Source: Inonotus obliquus
Taxonomy: Eukaryota; Basidiomycota; Agaricomycetes; Hymenochaetales; Hymenochaetaceae
Assembly (NCBI GenBank): GCA_032164295.1
Contig: JAJHTX010000007.1
Location: 1,896,501-1,960,500 of the forward strand
DNA: 64,000 nucleotides
Direction of reading: 5' to 3'
Of the stretch, positions 13,143-24,290 are shown piece after piece. Position numbers and translations under genes: made by a program. The notes beneath the pieces were generated by a model, which saw only the letters and a list, made by a program, of their open reading frames with translations, was not told the DNA's origin and made no database searches. Position 1 is the first letter of the stretch. Each line of letters starts with the position of its first letter.

Positions 13143-16100
13143 TCACTGGGTCGTTATACGCCGGGAAATATTGACCCTCCTCGGCTCCTCATCCATCTCC
13201 ACACGCAAACGTTTTTTCCCATTTCCACTATCCTCGCTCAACTCATCCACATCCATATAACCTCGTTTTGCAATCGAAGAGCTGTGCCCACCGACGGATG
13301 TTTCGTCTTCAAGCTCGTCCTGGCCGTCGTGATCTCCCTCCCCATCCGGTGAGCCTTCGTCCGAGCGGGGACGTGACGCACCGCCAGTGGTCCCAGGAGG
13401 GGGAGTGTATTTCAATTGCGCTTTGACCATTTTTACCAACTCCTCTTTCTTCGCTGCTGCTTCCTTGGCCTTCTGCTCCTGCTTCGTGGTACCATTACCG
13501 TTGCCGTTGGCAGTCTGATTCTTCCACGTCTGTCCGGGCTTCCTCCCGCGCCCAGGAGCGCCATCGTTTACATAGCTACACGGCAGCGAACGCCGCGCAC
13601 AGCTCTGGCATGTAGGATGCTGGCCGTCGCACTTTGTTTTACGTGCTACAGATAAATGTTGTCAGTTTGCATGAATTAGCAAAGGAATGATGAAAGACAT
13701 TAAGAGAAGTAAACGCACCTCGACAGAAGTTACACGCAACAACCTTTGGTCCATAGTTCGACGTAATGCGAGACAATTTCGGGCCACCACGTTTTCGGCC
13801 TGTCGCAGATGCGGCAACAGCCTGCTCCGCGGGAGTCATTCCACCGAGTGCAATCACACCGCTTGGATGATTGTTCCCAGCATCAGCTGTAGTCGCAGAG
13901 GATGCAGATGCAGCCAGCAATTGCATATTCGTCGTCAATGTACGCTGACCGCCAGGGCTCGTTACAGGTGCGCTTGTAGAGACAGGTGAAGTATTGACAC
14001 CGGAGAATGGTAGTGGCGCAAGCTGTCCTGCGTACGCACTTCCGTTCGGTTGTGTGTGAGGACGTTGTGGAAAATGCAGAGCACGATTTGTTGCATATTC
14101 CCTCTCTCTGTACTCCCTTTCTCTTTCACGATCACGCTCCTGAGCAGCGCTTCTGGGAGATTGCAAAGTCTCTGCAATCATTAAATCCACATTTGAGTTC
14201 CTTCGCGACACCTCTTGTCCGCTCGAGCTGCCACTCCCAGGTCTCCGATCAATAGCAGTCGAGTGTCCCACGCTTGAGCCCACCCCGTTCGGACCGGGCG
14301 GCCCCATCGCGGAACTGTTGATAACGTCCTCTGTACCGGAAACTGGGTCATAGTCCGCGTCCAATTCACCGGCGGCATCTTCCTCGCCTTCACTGTGCGT
14401 GGCGCCTTCTTGCGCTTGGCCTTGAGACCGTGTGTCACGCGCGGATGCCGCGGCACCACGCCGACGTACGTGTGCTTTATAGTCACAGGGATTTGAACGT
14501 TTGATACATTGACTGCATGAAGGTCGACCTCCATCGCACTTGAGTTTCCGAGCTGTCAGGGAAAAAAAGAGATTAAATGAAACATAATATGAGAAGATAG
14601 ACCGGGAAAACGCACATCGACAGAAATTGCACGCAACAGTGATCTTCTTGGTCCTCAAGCGTGCATGTACATCTATATAAACCAAAGACATCCCGCAGCA
14701 AAGGGGGAAACAAAGAAGCGGAACAGAAAAGTCAGAATCAGCACGCAAATCACAAAGAACTCTCCACTAACATTCAAGAGCAGAGAACAGGTCGAACTTA
14801 CCGTCCTCGATCACGACCGGCCGTCCTGCATAATCGACGCCCATAGGTCTCGTCTCAGACGCGCCGCCCGTAACGGTGTTACTCCGCAACCCGTATCCTG
14901 TTACTCTCTCCCTTTCCCTTTCGCGCTCGCGGACTCGTTCTTGCTCCCGCCTCTCTGACAGTTCTCGCTCCCTCTCCCTCTCGCGTTCCCTCTCACGCTC
15001 TCTCAGCATATCACGATCAAACTCGTTCTCAGGATTAACGGGCCCAAGGACATGACCGCCGCCATGATGTCTGTGCTGCATATGGTGCATGCTACTCGCT
15101 CTACCTCCCACTACAGAGCCAGAAGTGGACGTTGACACCGAACCCGGAATCGGCCCAGGCCCAGCTTCTCGCCCAAGAGGACTGTGATGGTGGGGGTATG
15201 CAGATCCAGGCGTCTGCGGGTACGCTGAAGACGGAGAGACATGAGAACTCGGATGTGCAGACAGCGGAACTGTGAGTGATGCAGAGGGTGGTCCACTCGT
15301 ATTTGTGCTTGTAGTAGCGCTTGGCAGCTGCTGGCCCATTGGATCACGACTACCAGGTCCTAACGGACGCAGGTCAAGCATCCTTTCGCGCTCGTATTCC
15401 CGCTCGCGAACGGAAATAGGTCTCCTTGCGCTGCTCCTCTCTCGTCCTCCATCCGCATCCCTAAGGAGCACAGACGCATCGTACCTATCACGATCTTTAT
15501 CTCGTCGGTACTTCTCCATCTCCTCACGTTCACGTTCTTCATCACTGAGGTATGGTGCGACGTACCCATCCCTACCACGATCCCTGTACACCCGACTCGG
15601 GGGCAATGCGGAAGGAGGCGGGGGAGGATGAGCTGTTGACCTCTCATATCCTTCATACTCATAACCACGTTCGGGCTCGTAGTCGGTCCCACGTACAAGT
15701 CTTGCACGGTACTCTCTCTCGAATTGTAGCTCCCTCTGATGATCGCGCTCCCTTTCCCTCTCTCTTTCCCGCTCTCGTTCGTAACCCCGAGTATAATACT
15801 CTCGCTCGCGATCACGTTCGCGAAGAGCGTATTCCCTATCTCTTACATTCATAGTCATCGGAGAGGTGATTGGTGGAGCACCTGCCGAAACGGCGGACAA
15901 CGGTGGGAGGGGAGAGATGATCTGTTGAGCAGCAACGACATGTGTCAAAGGCGGGAGTGCCGCGCGCCTTTCTCTCTCCTTGTCCCTGTCCCTGTCCCTC
16001 GGCAACGGAATATCCCGCTCTCTACTCATCAGCTCCCGATCTGTTTCCCTCGAGCTCGGTGGCAATCTACTAGCGGAGACACCAAGGGGTGGTATGATGG

Positions 16101-16635
16101 GGACAAGACCAGGAGATGTTGCACCTGCAGATGCAGAAGAAGGGGCCCGCTGACGTTGGTGACCAGCATGCGGCATAGGAGCTGGCACAGGGGGGAGTAG
16201 TCCAAGCTTCCCATCTCTCTCCCTCATCCTCTCCCTCTCTCGTTCTCTCTCCCAATGAGCATCCCGTCCTCGGTCTCCCGAACGCGATCGATCACGACCC
16301 TTTACAGGCTCAACAATACCAGGGGAGAGCAGGGTTGCAGAACGTGGAGAGACACCCGATACGGAACCTGGGGCAGAACCAGACGAACAAGCATTTCCGT
16401 TATGGTAGGCATTTGCATTAGGGAAAGGGTACGCTGGCGAAGCCCGGGGTGCAGGAGATCCTCCAGAGGCATACGCTGTAGTAGAAGCGGGTGAGTAGGT
16501 CGATGTCGAAGCAGTGACAGCGTGCGGGGGGTACGAGGGCTGGAGTGACGACGCAGCTGCGAGGTGTTGGCGTTGATGGTGAATCTCGACGCGGAATTTT
16601 TCGAACAAGTACTCGCGCGTGTAAGTGCGCAGGGG
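13143..16635 (-). CDS. Protein with two Zn2Cys6 clusters; probably the 3' part of a septin fusion
   Basis: Four exons: 14802-16635, 14616-14672, 13719-14552 and 13143-13645. A Ser/Pro-rich part and a long Arg/Glu-rich region (dozens of RERE runs) lead to the first cluster, VACNFCRSRKLKCDGG...CSQCIKRSNPCDY. A Ser-rich linker of about 230 residues follows, then the second cluster, VACNFCRARKTKCDGQ...CQSCARRSLPCSY, and an acidic tail. Both clusters have six correctly spaced Cys, and both are split by a phase-1 intron right after CNFCR, so one cluster arose from the other with its intron. Role: nuclear DNA-binding regulator, target unknown. The first exon begins with septin-like sequence (RTYTREYLFEKFRVE) and is open throughout, so the gene appears joined in frame to the septin-like exons at 16759-19512. 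If instead it is a separate gene, the ATG at 14844 (MGVDYAGRPVVIED) is a good start. Confidence 0.82.
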
Positions 16636-16758
16636 CTGGAAGAGCAACCACAAGGTGATCAGCGACAATGTATGCCAGTAATTGCCATGGCAGTGCATAT
16701 AAGAAAACAATTGAAAGGAGTCCTGAAATAACTATCTGAAATTGGGGAAAGAACACAC

Positions 16759-19512
16759 CTGCATATGATGAAACACGGCCTGTCTCAAAGCGACGAAATC
16801 GCAATGCACTAGATCGAGCGCATCTACAACGCCCCACTTGTAGCGCCTCACATACCGACCCTTGACAAGACCCGTTTTCCTCCTATCAGATACTTGCTCA
16901 GGAGGCTGGCGAGGGCTGGGTTGCTTGTGCTCGAAACATGTATTCTCCTTAGAAAGGCTGCTAGACGGGGAAGGTAATCGCGGGTGCTCCGCGCTCGCAA
17001 TGGAGTCCGTTGGGTTGAATTGTGTAGGAGTTGGCGAGCTGAATGTCTCCCTGTCCACAACATCAGAATCCTTCGGAACATTCTCGCTCTCTATCGCCAC
17101 CGCTCCCACATCTTTATTATCCGGAGTGTTCATATATTTTTGACCCGGTGTCTTTTCCTTGTCTTTCGTCGTTCCGTCGTCGTCTTTTATACGGTTCGTT
17201 TCCATTCCTCGCGGCTCAGAAGCGCGATCCACTTCCATCTTCTCGGCGTCAAAAGTGGGTGCTGACGGAGGTCTTGACACGGGCGTAGGACTCTTCGACG
17301 ACCGAGAAGTCGCCATTGGGGCCAAGGGGGAAAGAGGAGTATATCGCTTCACTAGCTCCTCAAAGCTCTCCGTAACGAGACTCTCCGGATCCTCGTCGGC
17401 ATCAAAATGATAAATATCAAGATCAACGCCTTCACTATGCGAATAGGCGTCCGGAGTGAGGATCGCATGCGGAAGACGGGGGACGCGTATTGCAGGGAGC
17501 TTCCTCGGTTTCTTCTTTCTCGCCCTGAGAGTTGCATCCACGGAGGGAAGGAGAATGGAATCAACCTCCATCTTTGATTCCCCCTCCCCTTCATGTCCCA
17601 TGTTATCCTCAGCGTCCTCGCAGCCGACTGAGCACAAATCCTCGCCCAGGCCCGGTCCAGCATCGAATATTCCAAACCCAATACCTGCAGAAGCCAAATC
17701 TGCTCGGACAGCCCTTTTAATAGCCGCAAGTCGCGCAGCACCAATTGTGTCTGCACGTGCGAGCACGGGGAGTACATTTGTGCGCGCTGATAACGCTTTG
17801 ATCGCTGCGACCTCGAGCTGTGGTAGATGTGGTGGGTTTGGTGGTGGGAGTGAGTTGGGATGGGCTTGGATGCGTGGTCGTGAAGGTCCAGGATTGGGGG
17901 AAGGGATTGGCCGAGAGGCGGAAAGCTGGGAGGACGACGCCGACGAGCCACTGCCGACGAAGGTAGCGGCGCCCTCAGCTACCAAAGCGCTAGACGTTGC
18001 GTCAGCGCCCGCGTTGTTACTCCCTCCTCTTTCCGCTCCCAAATTAGCTCCCTCGACCCGATTCGGCGGCGAATGAGCGTTCGGCACTTGATTGGGAACC
18101 TGATTGAGATTCGGTTTCTCATCCATATCCCCGTCCGCGTTGGTTACCGAGAGTGAAACCGAGGGCAACGCCGCGGACGGTGTTCCCTCGCCTCCATCTT
18201 GTGTCTGATGAGCGTGGGGGTTGGGCGGAGAAAGGACGCCCCCGGAGACGGCTTTGGATACAGATGCGGATGCAGCTGAGGATCCGCTCTCTATCGTCTC
18301 CATGCGTGTGTGGGAACCGGTAGTACCAGAAAGAACCGGAGACGTGCTTGGTGCACCAGGGGCGTCGCCAGAATTATTATTACTATTCGCCTCCGCTCCT
18401 CCGCGTGTTCCCCTTCCAGAACCTATCGTTGAGGGAGACGGAAATTGAACATCATTCGTAGTTGTAGCTGGAGTGACCGTTAAAGATGCCGAGCGCGAAT
18501 GAGAGTGAGGATGTGAAAGCGCGGCGGAAGGTGGCGGGGGAAGTGTTAGGTGGGAAAGCTGTGCATGGTCCGGGTGCGATTGCGATTGGGGCAGAGATTG
18601 GAGTGCCGATGGATTAGCCGAGGGTGACGGAGAAGGGGGTGACACAGTGGGTACGATAATTGGAGACGGCGGAGAGGATGCGGGAAGGGGTACAATCGTA
18701 TCTGGGTCAAGGAGGTATAGACACCTGTAGTCGCGTTTGATAAAAACGTGTTGTTTCGCCAAGTTAGAATAGAAAAGATCGGACCAAGACTAGGGAGCAA
18801 ACATACAGATGAACGTGGTGGTCTCCTGTTCGGGCCTTCTGTTCCTATACACGCGAAAACAAAGTCCACGGCCTTGTTAGCGGAGGGACACGGAAAAACA
18901 AACGGAGACAAGAAAAGAAAGAAGACACACATCATCAATACTCTCCGCAAAGCGCCCCTCAATGAAAGCAAGTACTTCCGCGAGGGAACGCTCTAGCGCA
19001 GCGGGATCACTTGTGTCGAGGCTGGGGGTATCAACTAGATTGACCAATACAGTCTGGGTGTCTTGACTCAAGTTTTGGTCTGCCACTTGCACGTGGACGC
19101 GCCCACCGTTGGACGAGGCTCGCTCCCCTTCGGTCGGAGGAAGAACCTCAACGGAGCACGTCCGTATGTGGGTAGTGCGAGATGACGCGCCTTGCACAAA
19201 GAGGGCGACATTCTCCGGAGTGGGCGCGGGGTACGGATGGCCCGCTCCAGCCGCCGTGAGCCATCCCGAGGGCACGGAAGCAGATGTATGTGACAACCCG
19301 GCGGAAGAGGAAGAGCCCGCCGATAGTTTGGGGGCGAGTTCGGCCGTGTCAAGAAAGAGTCTCAAGAGGCCTGTCTTTCCCTTTGCAGCGCCCGCCGCCA
19401 TGATTGTATATGCCCGAGGGATTGATGTTGGGCGGGCATGTGGATGGGCAGCCGCGGCGCCTGGACCTGCTGGGTGGTGGGCCGGAGAAGGGGCCTTGTT
19501 AGGATCAGACAT
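16759..19512 (-). CDS. Septin-type G-domain protein (paralogue 2); N-terminal part of a probable fusion
   Basis: Exons 18931-19512, 18807-18844 and 16759-18724 code about 850 residues; the third ends with a phase-0 donor (ATGCAG|GTGTGT) that joins the exon ending at 16635. The architecture follows paralogue 1: P-loop-like region AGAAKGKTGLLRLFLDTAEL near residue 40, a small exon EQKARTGDHHVHL joined to CLYLLDPDTI, then TNVLPVLARADTIGAARL, and near the end YVRRYKWGVVDALDLVHCDF. The nucleotide motifs are weaker than in paralogue 1: the P-loop starts AxxxxGKT rather than GxxxxGKS, and the switch reads DTPSLD rather than DTPG, so GTP hydrolysis is doubtful. Long Ser/Pro-rich insertions separate the motifs. 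It is transcribed divergently from NAS2. With the downstream exons the whole reading frame is 5,814 bases, 1,937 residues. Confidence 0.8.
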
Positions 19513-19869
19513 TGAAAATAAGGGAGGATGGATGGATGGATGGATGGATGGATGGAGAGGAGGTGATGGAAGGAGGAGGGAGAGGATGAAATGGTGAGGG
19601 AAAGAGCGAGCGGGAGAGCGGGACCGGTGTACGGAAAGGAAGTAGTGGTAAGGCTAGACTTACATGCGGGGTTAGCGTGCTTCGTCTCTTGCCCGTCTCC
19701 GATCCCGAGATCCGACGTCGACGGCTATAAAGATTATATAATATCCCCGCCGAATCGCAGCCCTTCGGGTATCCATCCAAAGGCGTTCTCGGTCGACCAT
19801 CCTAGCAACGACGATCCTTCCGGCTTACCTCATCCCGATCACTCTATCCCTCCTCTCTCTCCTTATACC
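19513..19869. promoter_or_regulatory. Divergent promoter region, septin-like gene / NAS2
   Basis: The two genes start 357 bp apart on opposite strands, so this stretch should hold both promoters. It contains a GGAT microsatellite near the septin-like start and a TATA-rich stretch (tataaagattatataat) at about 19725-19742 that is suitably placed for NAS2. The elements are inferred from position only. Confidence 0.5.
19526..19556. repeat. GGAT/TGGA microsatellite
   Basis: About seven uninterrupted copies of the 4-base unit GGAT in the 5' flank of the septin-like gene. Confidence 0.9.
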
Positions 19870-20655
19870 ATGGGCTATACACTCCCTCCCCCATCAGGCT
19901 CATCCATCTCTTACAACGAAGCTCTCTCTCACGTCCAAGCACTCATCGCACGCAAATCAGAAATCGAAGCAGAACTCCAAGACAATCTCGCCACTCTCCG
20001 CTCCCAAAATGTAGACATGTCCACTCCGCTTGTCGACCGTGCTGGTTTCCCTCGCGCAGACTTGGACATCGTTGCCATACGCACAGCCCGTGTGCGCATC
20101 ATCGAGCTAAGAAATGATCTGAATGCGGCGTTGGAGGATGTCAAAGTTGGCCTCGAGAAAGTACACGAAGTGAACGCAGCCTCGACTGCTTCAAAGAATG
20201 AAGATGATGCTATAAAACTTAGAGCGGAGGACGCACACTTGGCGCCTTTCGCCAGGGTGGATGGCGTCGCACCTGGTAGTCCAGCCGCCGACGCTGTGAG
20301 TAACCTTTTACCACGCATATACTCATCTAAACTCACAAATTCCATGGACAGGGCTTGCAACGCGAAGATCTCATCCTCGCCTTCGGCTCTTTAACTCTCT
20401 CGGGACTATCTGCATCCTCTCCTGCAACAGCGCCATCTCGGCTTGCACCGCTTGCAACACTGGCATCCTCACATGAGGACGTACGTAACTCCTTGCCTGC
20501 CTTGAATGAATCTAAGACTGGACATGCTATAGCGTCCTCTGCAACTGAAGATTCTCCGTGCTGAGGAACCACTCACCTTGACTCTTACTCCTCGCAAATG
20601 GGGTGGACGAGGGCTTATTGGATGCCACATAGTTCCTTATTCAAGTCCCCCTTGA
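19870..20655 (+). CDS. NAS2: 26S proteasome assembly chaperone Nas2/p27 (PDZ domain)
   Basis: Chaperone for assembly of the proteasome 19S base (it binds Rpt5 in yeast). Three exons: 19870-20295, 20352-20480 and 20533-20655, introns of 56 and 52 bp, 225 residues, the usual length. A helical N-terminal part with ALIARKSEIEAELQ and RTARVRIIELRNDL matches the Nas2 coiled coil. Then comes the PDZ domain from about residue 125, with PFARVDGVAPGSPAADAGL and EDLILAFGSL, and it ends in TLTPRKWGGRGLIGCHIVPY, the typical C-terminal box. The start MGYTLPPPSG is the first ATG after the promoter; an upstream in-frame ATG is not needed. Confidence 0.94.
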
Positions 20656-21123
20656 GGCTTGATCTTCTTTAGTTGCTTTCTCGTCTCTTAACACGATCGT
20701 TGTTATCAGTATTCCTTCTGCAATCACCATCTGTAACTATATGTACTATCGTGCTAGACAGAGTTGAAAAGAGATTCTCACTCGGACTGTACGAGACTTC
20801 CTGACAGTTCAAATAAATAGTTCAGAAAGAACTGTATTCAGACCACAGAAAGGGGCTGGATTGAAACACGTGACTTTGTTGTGTTACGTACAGCTTGCGG
20901 AGCTCGAATGCGGCTGATGAGCTTGGGAAACAGTAGCCTCTTTCTTCACTTCTCTCTTCCACCAGTTACTTCTTTGGCTGTCATTGTCACACACTACTAG
21001 ACAAGAGAGACTTCCCTGCTTCACATCAGGTATGATATGTCCTCTACAGTTATCTAACAAGACCAACTTAACAGAGAAGTGCATCACAGGGCTTTCTCTA
21101 ACAGTGTCTCTCTTTCAAACCTA
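20656..21123. other. Intergenic, NAS2 to the unnamed acidic protein gene
   Basis: Holds the NAS2 3' end and the promoter or 5' leader of the next gene. An acceptor-like CAG lies just before 21075, so an upstream exon of the next gene is possible but not visible. Nothing else is supported. Confidence 0.45.
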
Positions 21124-23529
21124 ATGGCTATAGCTGCCAAGGAGAGTAAAATAGCATCTATCAAAAGACAGCTCTCTCCAAGGACCCAGAATCAACAATT
21201 GTCTCAAGAGAATGTGATGATGGCTTTGCAGCCTCACCCTCCCACCCAGACACACCTCTTACAGAGGCACAGCAAAGAAAATCTACCTTTCATCCAGAAG
21301 GCTCCTATCCTCTCTTCCTCTCATGCTGGAACTGCCTCCCAAAAGGCAAGGGAGAGCAGAGTTGGAGGTGCCACCAGTGACTCAAGAAGGTATGTCCACT
21401 TTTTGTTACTGTTGTAGTCTGATATTACTTCAACTTTGCCTCCATTCATCAGTTCTAGCTCCGAATCGTCACCGCAAGCAGTAAAGTTTTCCGATTCTCA
21501 CATTTCGAAAAAGCGCAGGCTTCTACCTTTCGTCCTCGTGCCGACGCTAAAGGAAGTGTCTCGCCGCCGGAAGAGAGAAAATGCCATCTCTACTTCGGAG
21601 GGACATTTACGTGTACAGTCCTCCTCTTCTGCTACCACTGCTTCTCTTCCTCCTCGTTCTCCTCGTCCATCGTCAGCCTCGCGAGTTCCGCACGGTTTGA
21701 AAGAGTCTGGGTCCAGATTGTATTCGGATACAGATACAGAGGAAGTAATATTAGAAGGAGTGGAAGATGATATCGAAGACGAATCTGAAGGCGAAGATGA
21801 AGAAGTCCGCGCACAGCTTGACGAATCGGATTCAGAACCAGAACCAGATTCTATTCTCCCATCTTGGCCTGTACATCACGCGTATGTACAGCCTCCGTCT
21901 TTCCTTGCCGAGGACTGTTCCTCCCCCTCGTCTCCGTACCTTGCTCGCGAACGCTCTATTCTCTCACACGCCCTCCAACAAAGCAGGCAAGAAAGTCATG
22001 CTCATTCGACTGCTGGACGTTACACTGCTCCCACGGGATGGGCAGACCTCTGTCGAGTACCGGAGAGGGTGTTGAGAGTGAGAGGTGTACACGGAATTCG
22101 GAACGAAACACGCGCAGAAAGATATGTGAAGATTTTGGAGGGCGCGTACGGTGTTGGGGATTTATGGAGGGGCCACGGGAGGAAGCCACCGAAAGTGCCG
22201 GGCATTGTCGGACAGTCGTCTGCGGCAAGCGGAAGGGCTCTAAACCGACTTCAGGTAGGTTACTCATTTTTTGAAGTCAGTTGATTTTGTTTATCGAGTG
22301 TTGCTTCTCTTTTCACCGCTAGCGAGCCAAGAGCGCTGTTGAATCATCCAGCGAGGACGAGTCAAGTTCAGAAGATGAACTTGCGGCAGTGATTGTGGAC
22401 CCTGACGCCTCTCGCAATGCCGGTACACTCGAAAAGGAGAATGAGCTCTCGGATGCATCATCGGCGGAACTTCCTGCCCCCATCACGCCTCCAGAACTTC
22501 CAGTCGCCCTTCTTCCAAATTCGATCTCGGTTTCAAGTGCAGGCATCGTATTTGAAAGTGCTAGTAGTGCGCCGATTATCGTTAGCACTAATGTTAATGA
22601 CGATGATGGTAACGAGGACGTGTGCAAGGAAGAAGTTCATCTAGCTCCGCTTGTTTCCAAACCGCCGACACATACACCAGAAGAGGGAATACCAATTGGA
22701 ACTATCAATCCGCATTACCTCGTTCATCCCGAATTTGCGAACGAAGTTGGACTCGGAATTGGATCGGCGTCTACGCCTTTGTCATTCCACGCCGCCGTCC
22801 CGAATGTACGGGAAGCGAGCGGTGCCGACGCGGAGATAATTAATGAAAACTCCACGTCCTCGACTACGCCGACTAATGGAGAGGTGCAATTCGGTTCGGA
22901 CCCAGATTCAATCTTGAATTTGGATGTGAACTCGAATGCGACGATCTTTCCCTCGGGTCTTAACAATGTGTTTAACGCCACCTCTTCAACGACTACGACA
23001 AATGATTACTCATTTCACAACGACAACAACAACTCGCTTCCGGCGGAATCGCATACAACTTTCTTCCAACCTTCAACGTCGACGTCTCCGCCGGTCCCAA
23101 CACCCAGCTATAAATGGAGCAATCCGCCAGTCCATCAAATCCGATGGTACAACACGTCTGATTGGAGGAAGATTTTTCGAGCGCTCCTAACTGGTAACGG
23201 TGGCAATGCCGTGCAAGCCGATCAGGTGATGTCGTCCGTTGAAGGACTTGTTCGTGAATTAGGAGGACAAGGTGGTAGTTCGGAAGGTTATGTTCGGATT
23301 CTCGTGAGTTGTTCTTTTTGTTCACCATCTTCTTTGCTCGTGGTAAAGGAGGAAAGAGTGCTGACTGGTATTGTTCTTACAGGTTAATAACGTTAAAGAA
23401 TTCTTGTTATTAATGAAAGATCTCCCGGATGAGCATATACCCTTTAATGACCAATTTAGGTTGCGAGAACGTTCTGCAGAGGTGTTGAAGGCAGCGTATG
23501 GTTCAGAGCTCGGTGTTGCGACTTCGTAG
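21124..23529 (+). CDS. Unrecognised acidic, Ser-rich protein
   Basis: I do not recognise this family. Four exons: 21124-21389, 21453-22254, 22323-23303 and 23383-23529; introns of 63-79 bp keep frame, giving about 731 residues from the chosen ATG (another in-frame ATG at 21079 adds 15). Visible parts: a basic KKRRLLPFVLVPTLKEVSRR patch near residue 105, an acidic block DDIEDESEGEDEEVRAQLDE, then a conserved-looking segment with GWADLCRVPERVLRVRG and RAERYVKILEGAYGVGDLWR. An acidic/Ser-rich centre is followed by a structured C-terminus that includes WYNTSDWRKIFRALL, VEGLVRELGG and VKEFLLLMKDLPDEHIPF, rich in predicted helix. No signal peptide or membrane segment is seen. Basic and acidic patches suggest a nuclear protein, which is a guess. 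Confidence 0.75.
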
Positions 23530-24290
23530 TGAAGAACTATCAGTTGTAGTATCTATCCATCTAGTTACATCCTCATGACATCTCATTTTCGCCAGTTACT
23601 AGTAGAGTATTCGCTAGACTTTTTTGTGTATATATACACTATCTATCACATTGAACAATAGCTACTACTATTCTTTTCCTCGTCCAAATTACTTAAAGAG
23701 ATTGACTATGGGAACCCACCGAAGAACTTGAGTCGCTTGACCCCTCACAACTCTCGCGCTTCTTTCGGTTCACTGCCAAGGCTCGCTCCCTGTCCATAAT
23801 GACAACTTGGAGGAGACTTTGAGCGACCCCTTCGATCACCTCTCCCTAGACTCCGTAAACAAGAGTTCCAAATGGACACAGGGACCAGGACCTGCAGGTA
23901 TCTTTTCTTCTAGTAGTTTTATCTGTAAAATCACACATACTCTCCCCCCCTTCTCCTACCCCCGCCGTTTCTCGTTAGAAAGTGATTATTTTTTCATGAG
24001 ACAATGGGCGAGCCTTCGACCTAACCTAAAAAAAGAAAGGATTGACGGACGGGAACGGATTGCCTGATTTAGCAAAACGTACTCATCAAAAAACGCCGCG
24101 GTAACAGGCGTGCGCACGCGCACGTCACTCGGTGCTGACTCCAGAGCAGAGACCGTGCGTGCCGAATTGCTGCGCGTCGTCCACGCTCTTGGCTCTCATC
24201 CTCAAGCTCTCTTTTTTCAGACCTTCATCTTCACCTCTGCAGTCTCATCCAGGTCAACCATAGACGCCTTTTATCACGCCACCGCACAGT
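23530..24290. other. Intergenic, upstream of the syntaxin gene
   Basis: Contains the 3' flank of the previous gene and the promoter of the syntaxin gene. An open stretch on the plus strand at 23807-23900 (LEETLSDPFDHLSLDSVNKS) ends at a possible donor (GCAG|GTATCT) and could be an isolated exon, but no partner exon was found. C-rich tracts lie near 23945-23970. Confidence 0.45.

Noticed and set aside
15272..16200. Several long plus-strand ORFs opposite the Arg/Glu-rich exon
   Set aside because: They arise from CT-rich repeat DNA (Ser/Arg runs) and have no independent start context or domain.
19526..19556. Regular GGAT repeats as a possible CRISPR-like or regulatory array
   Set aside because: Perfect 4-base microsatellite without spacers; the organism is a eukaryote.
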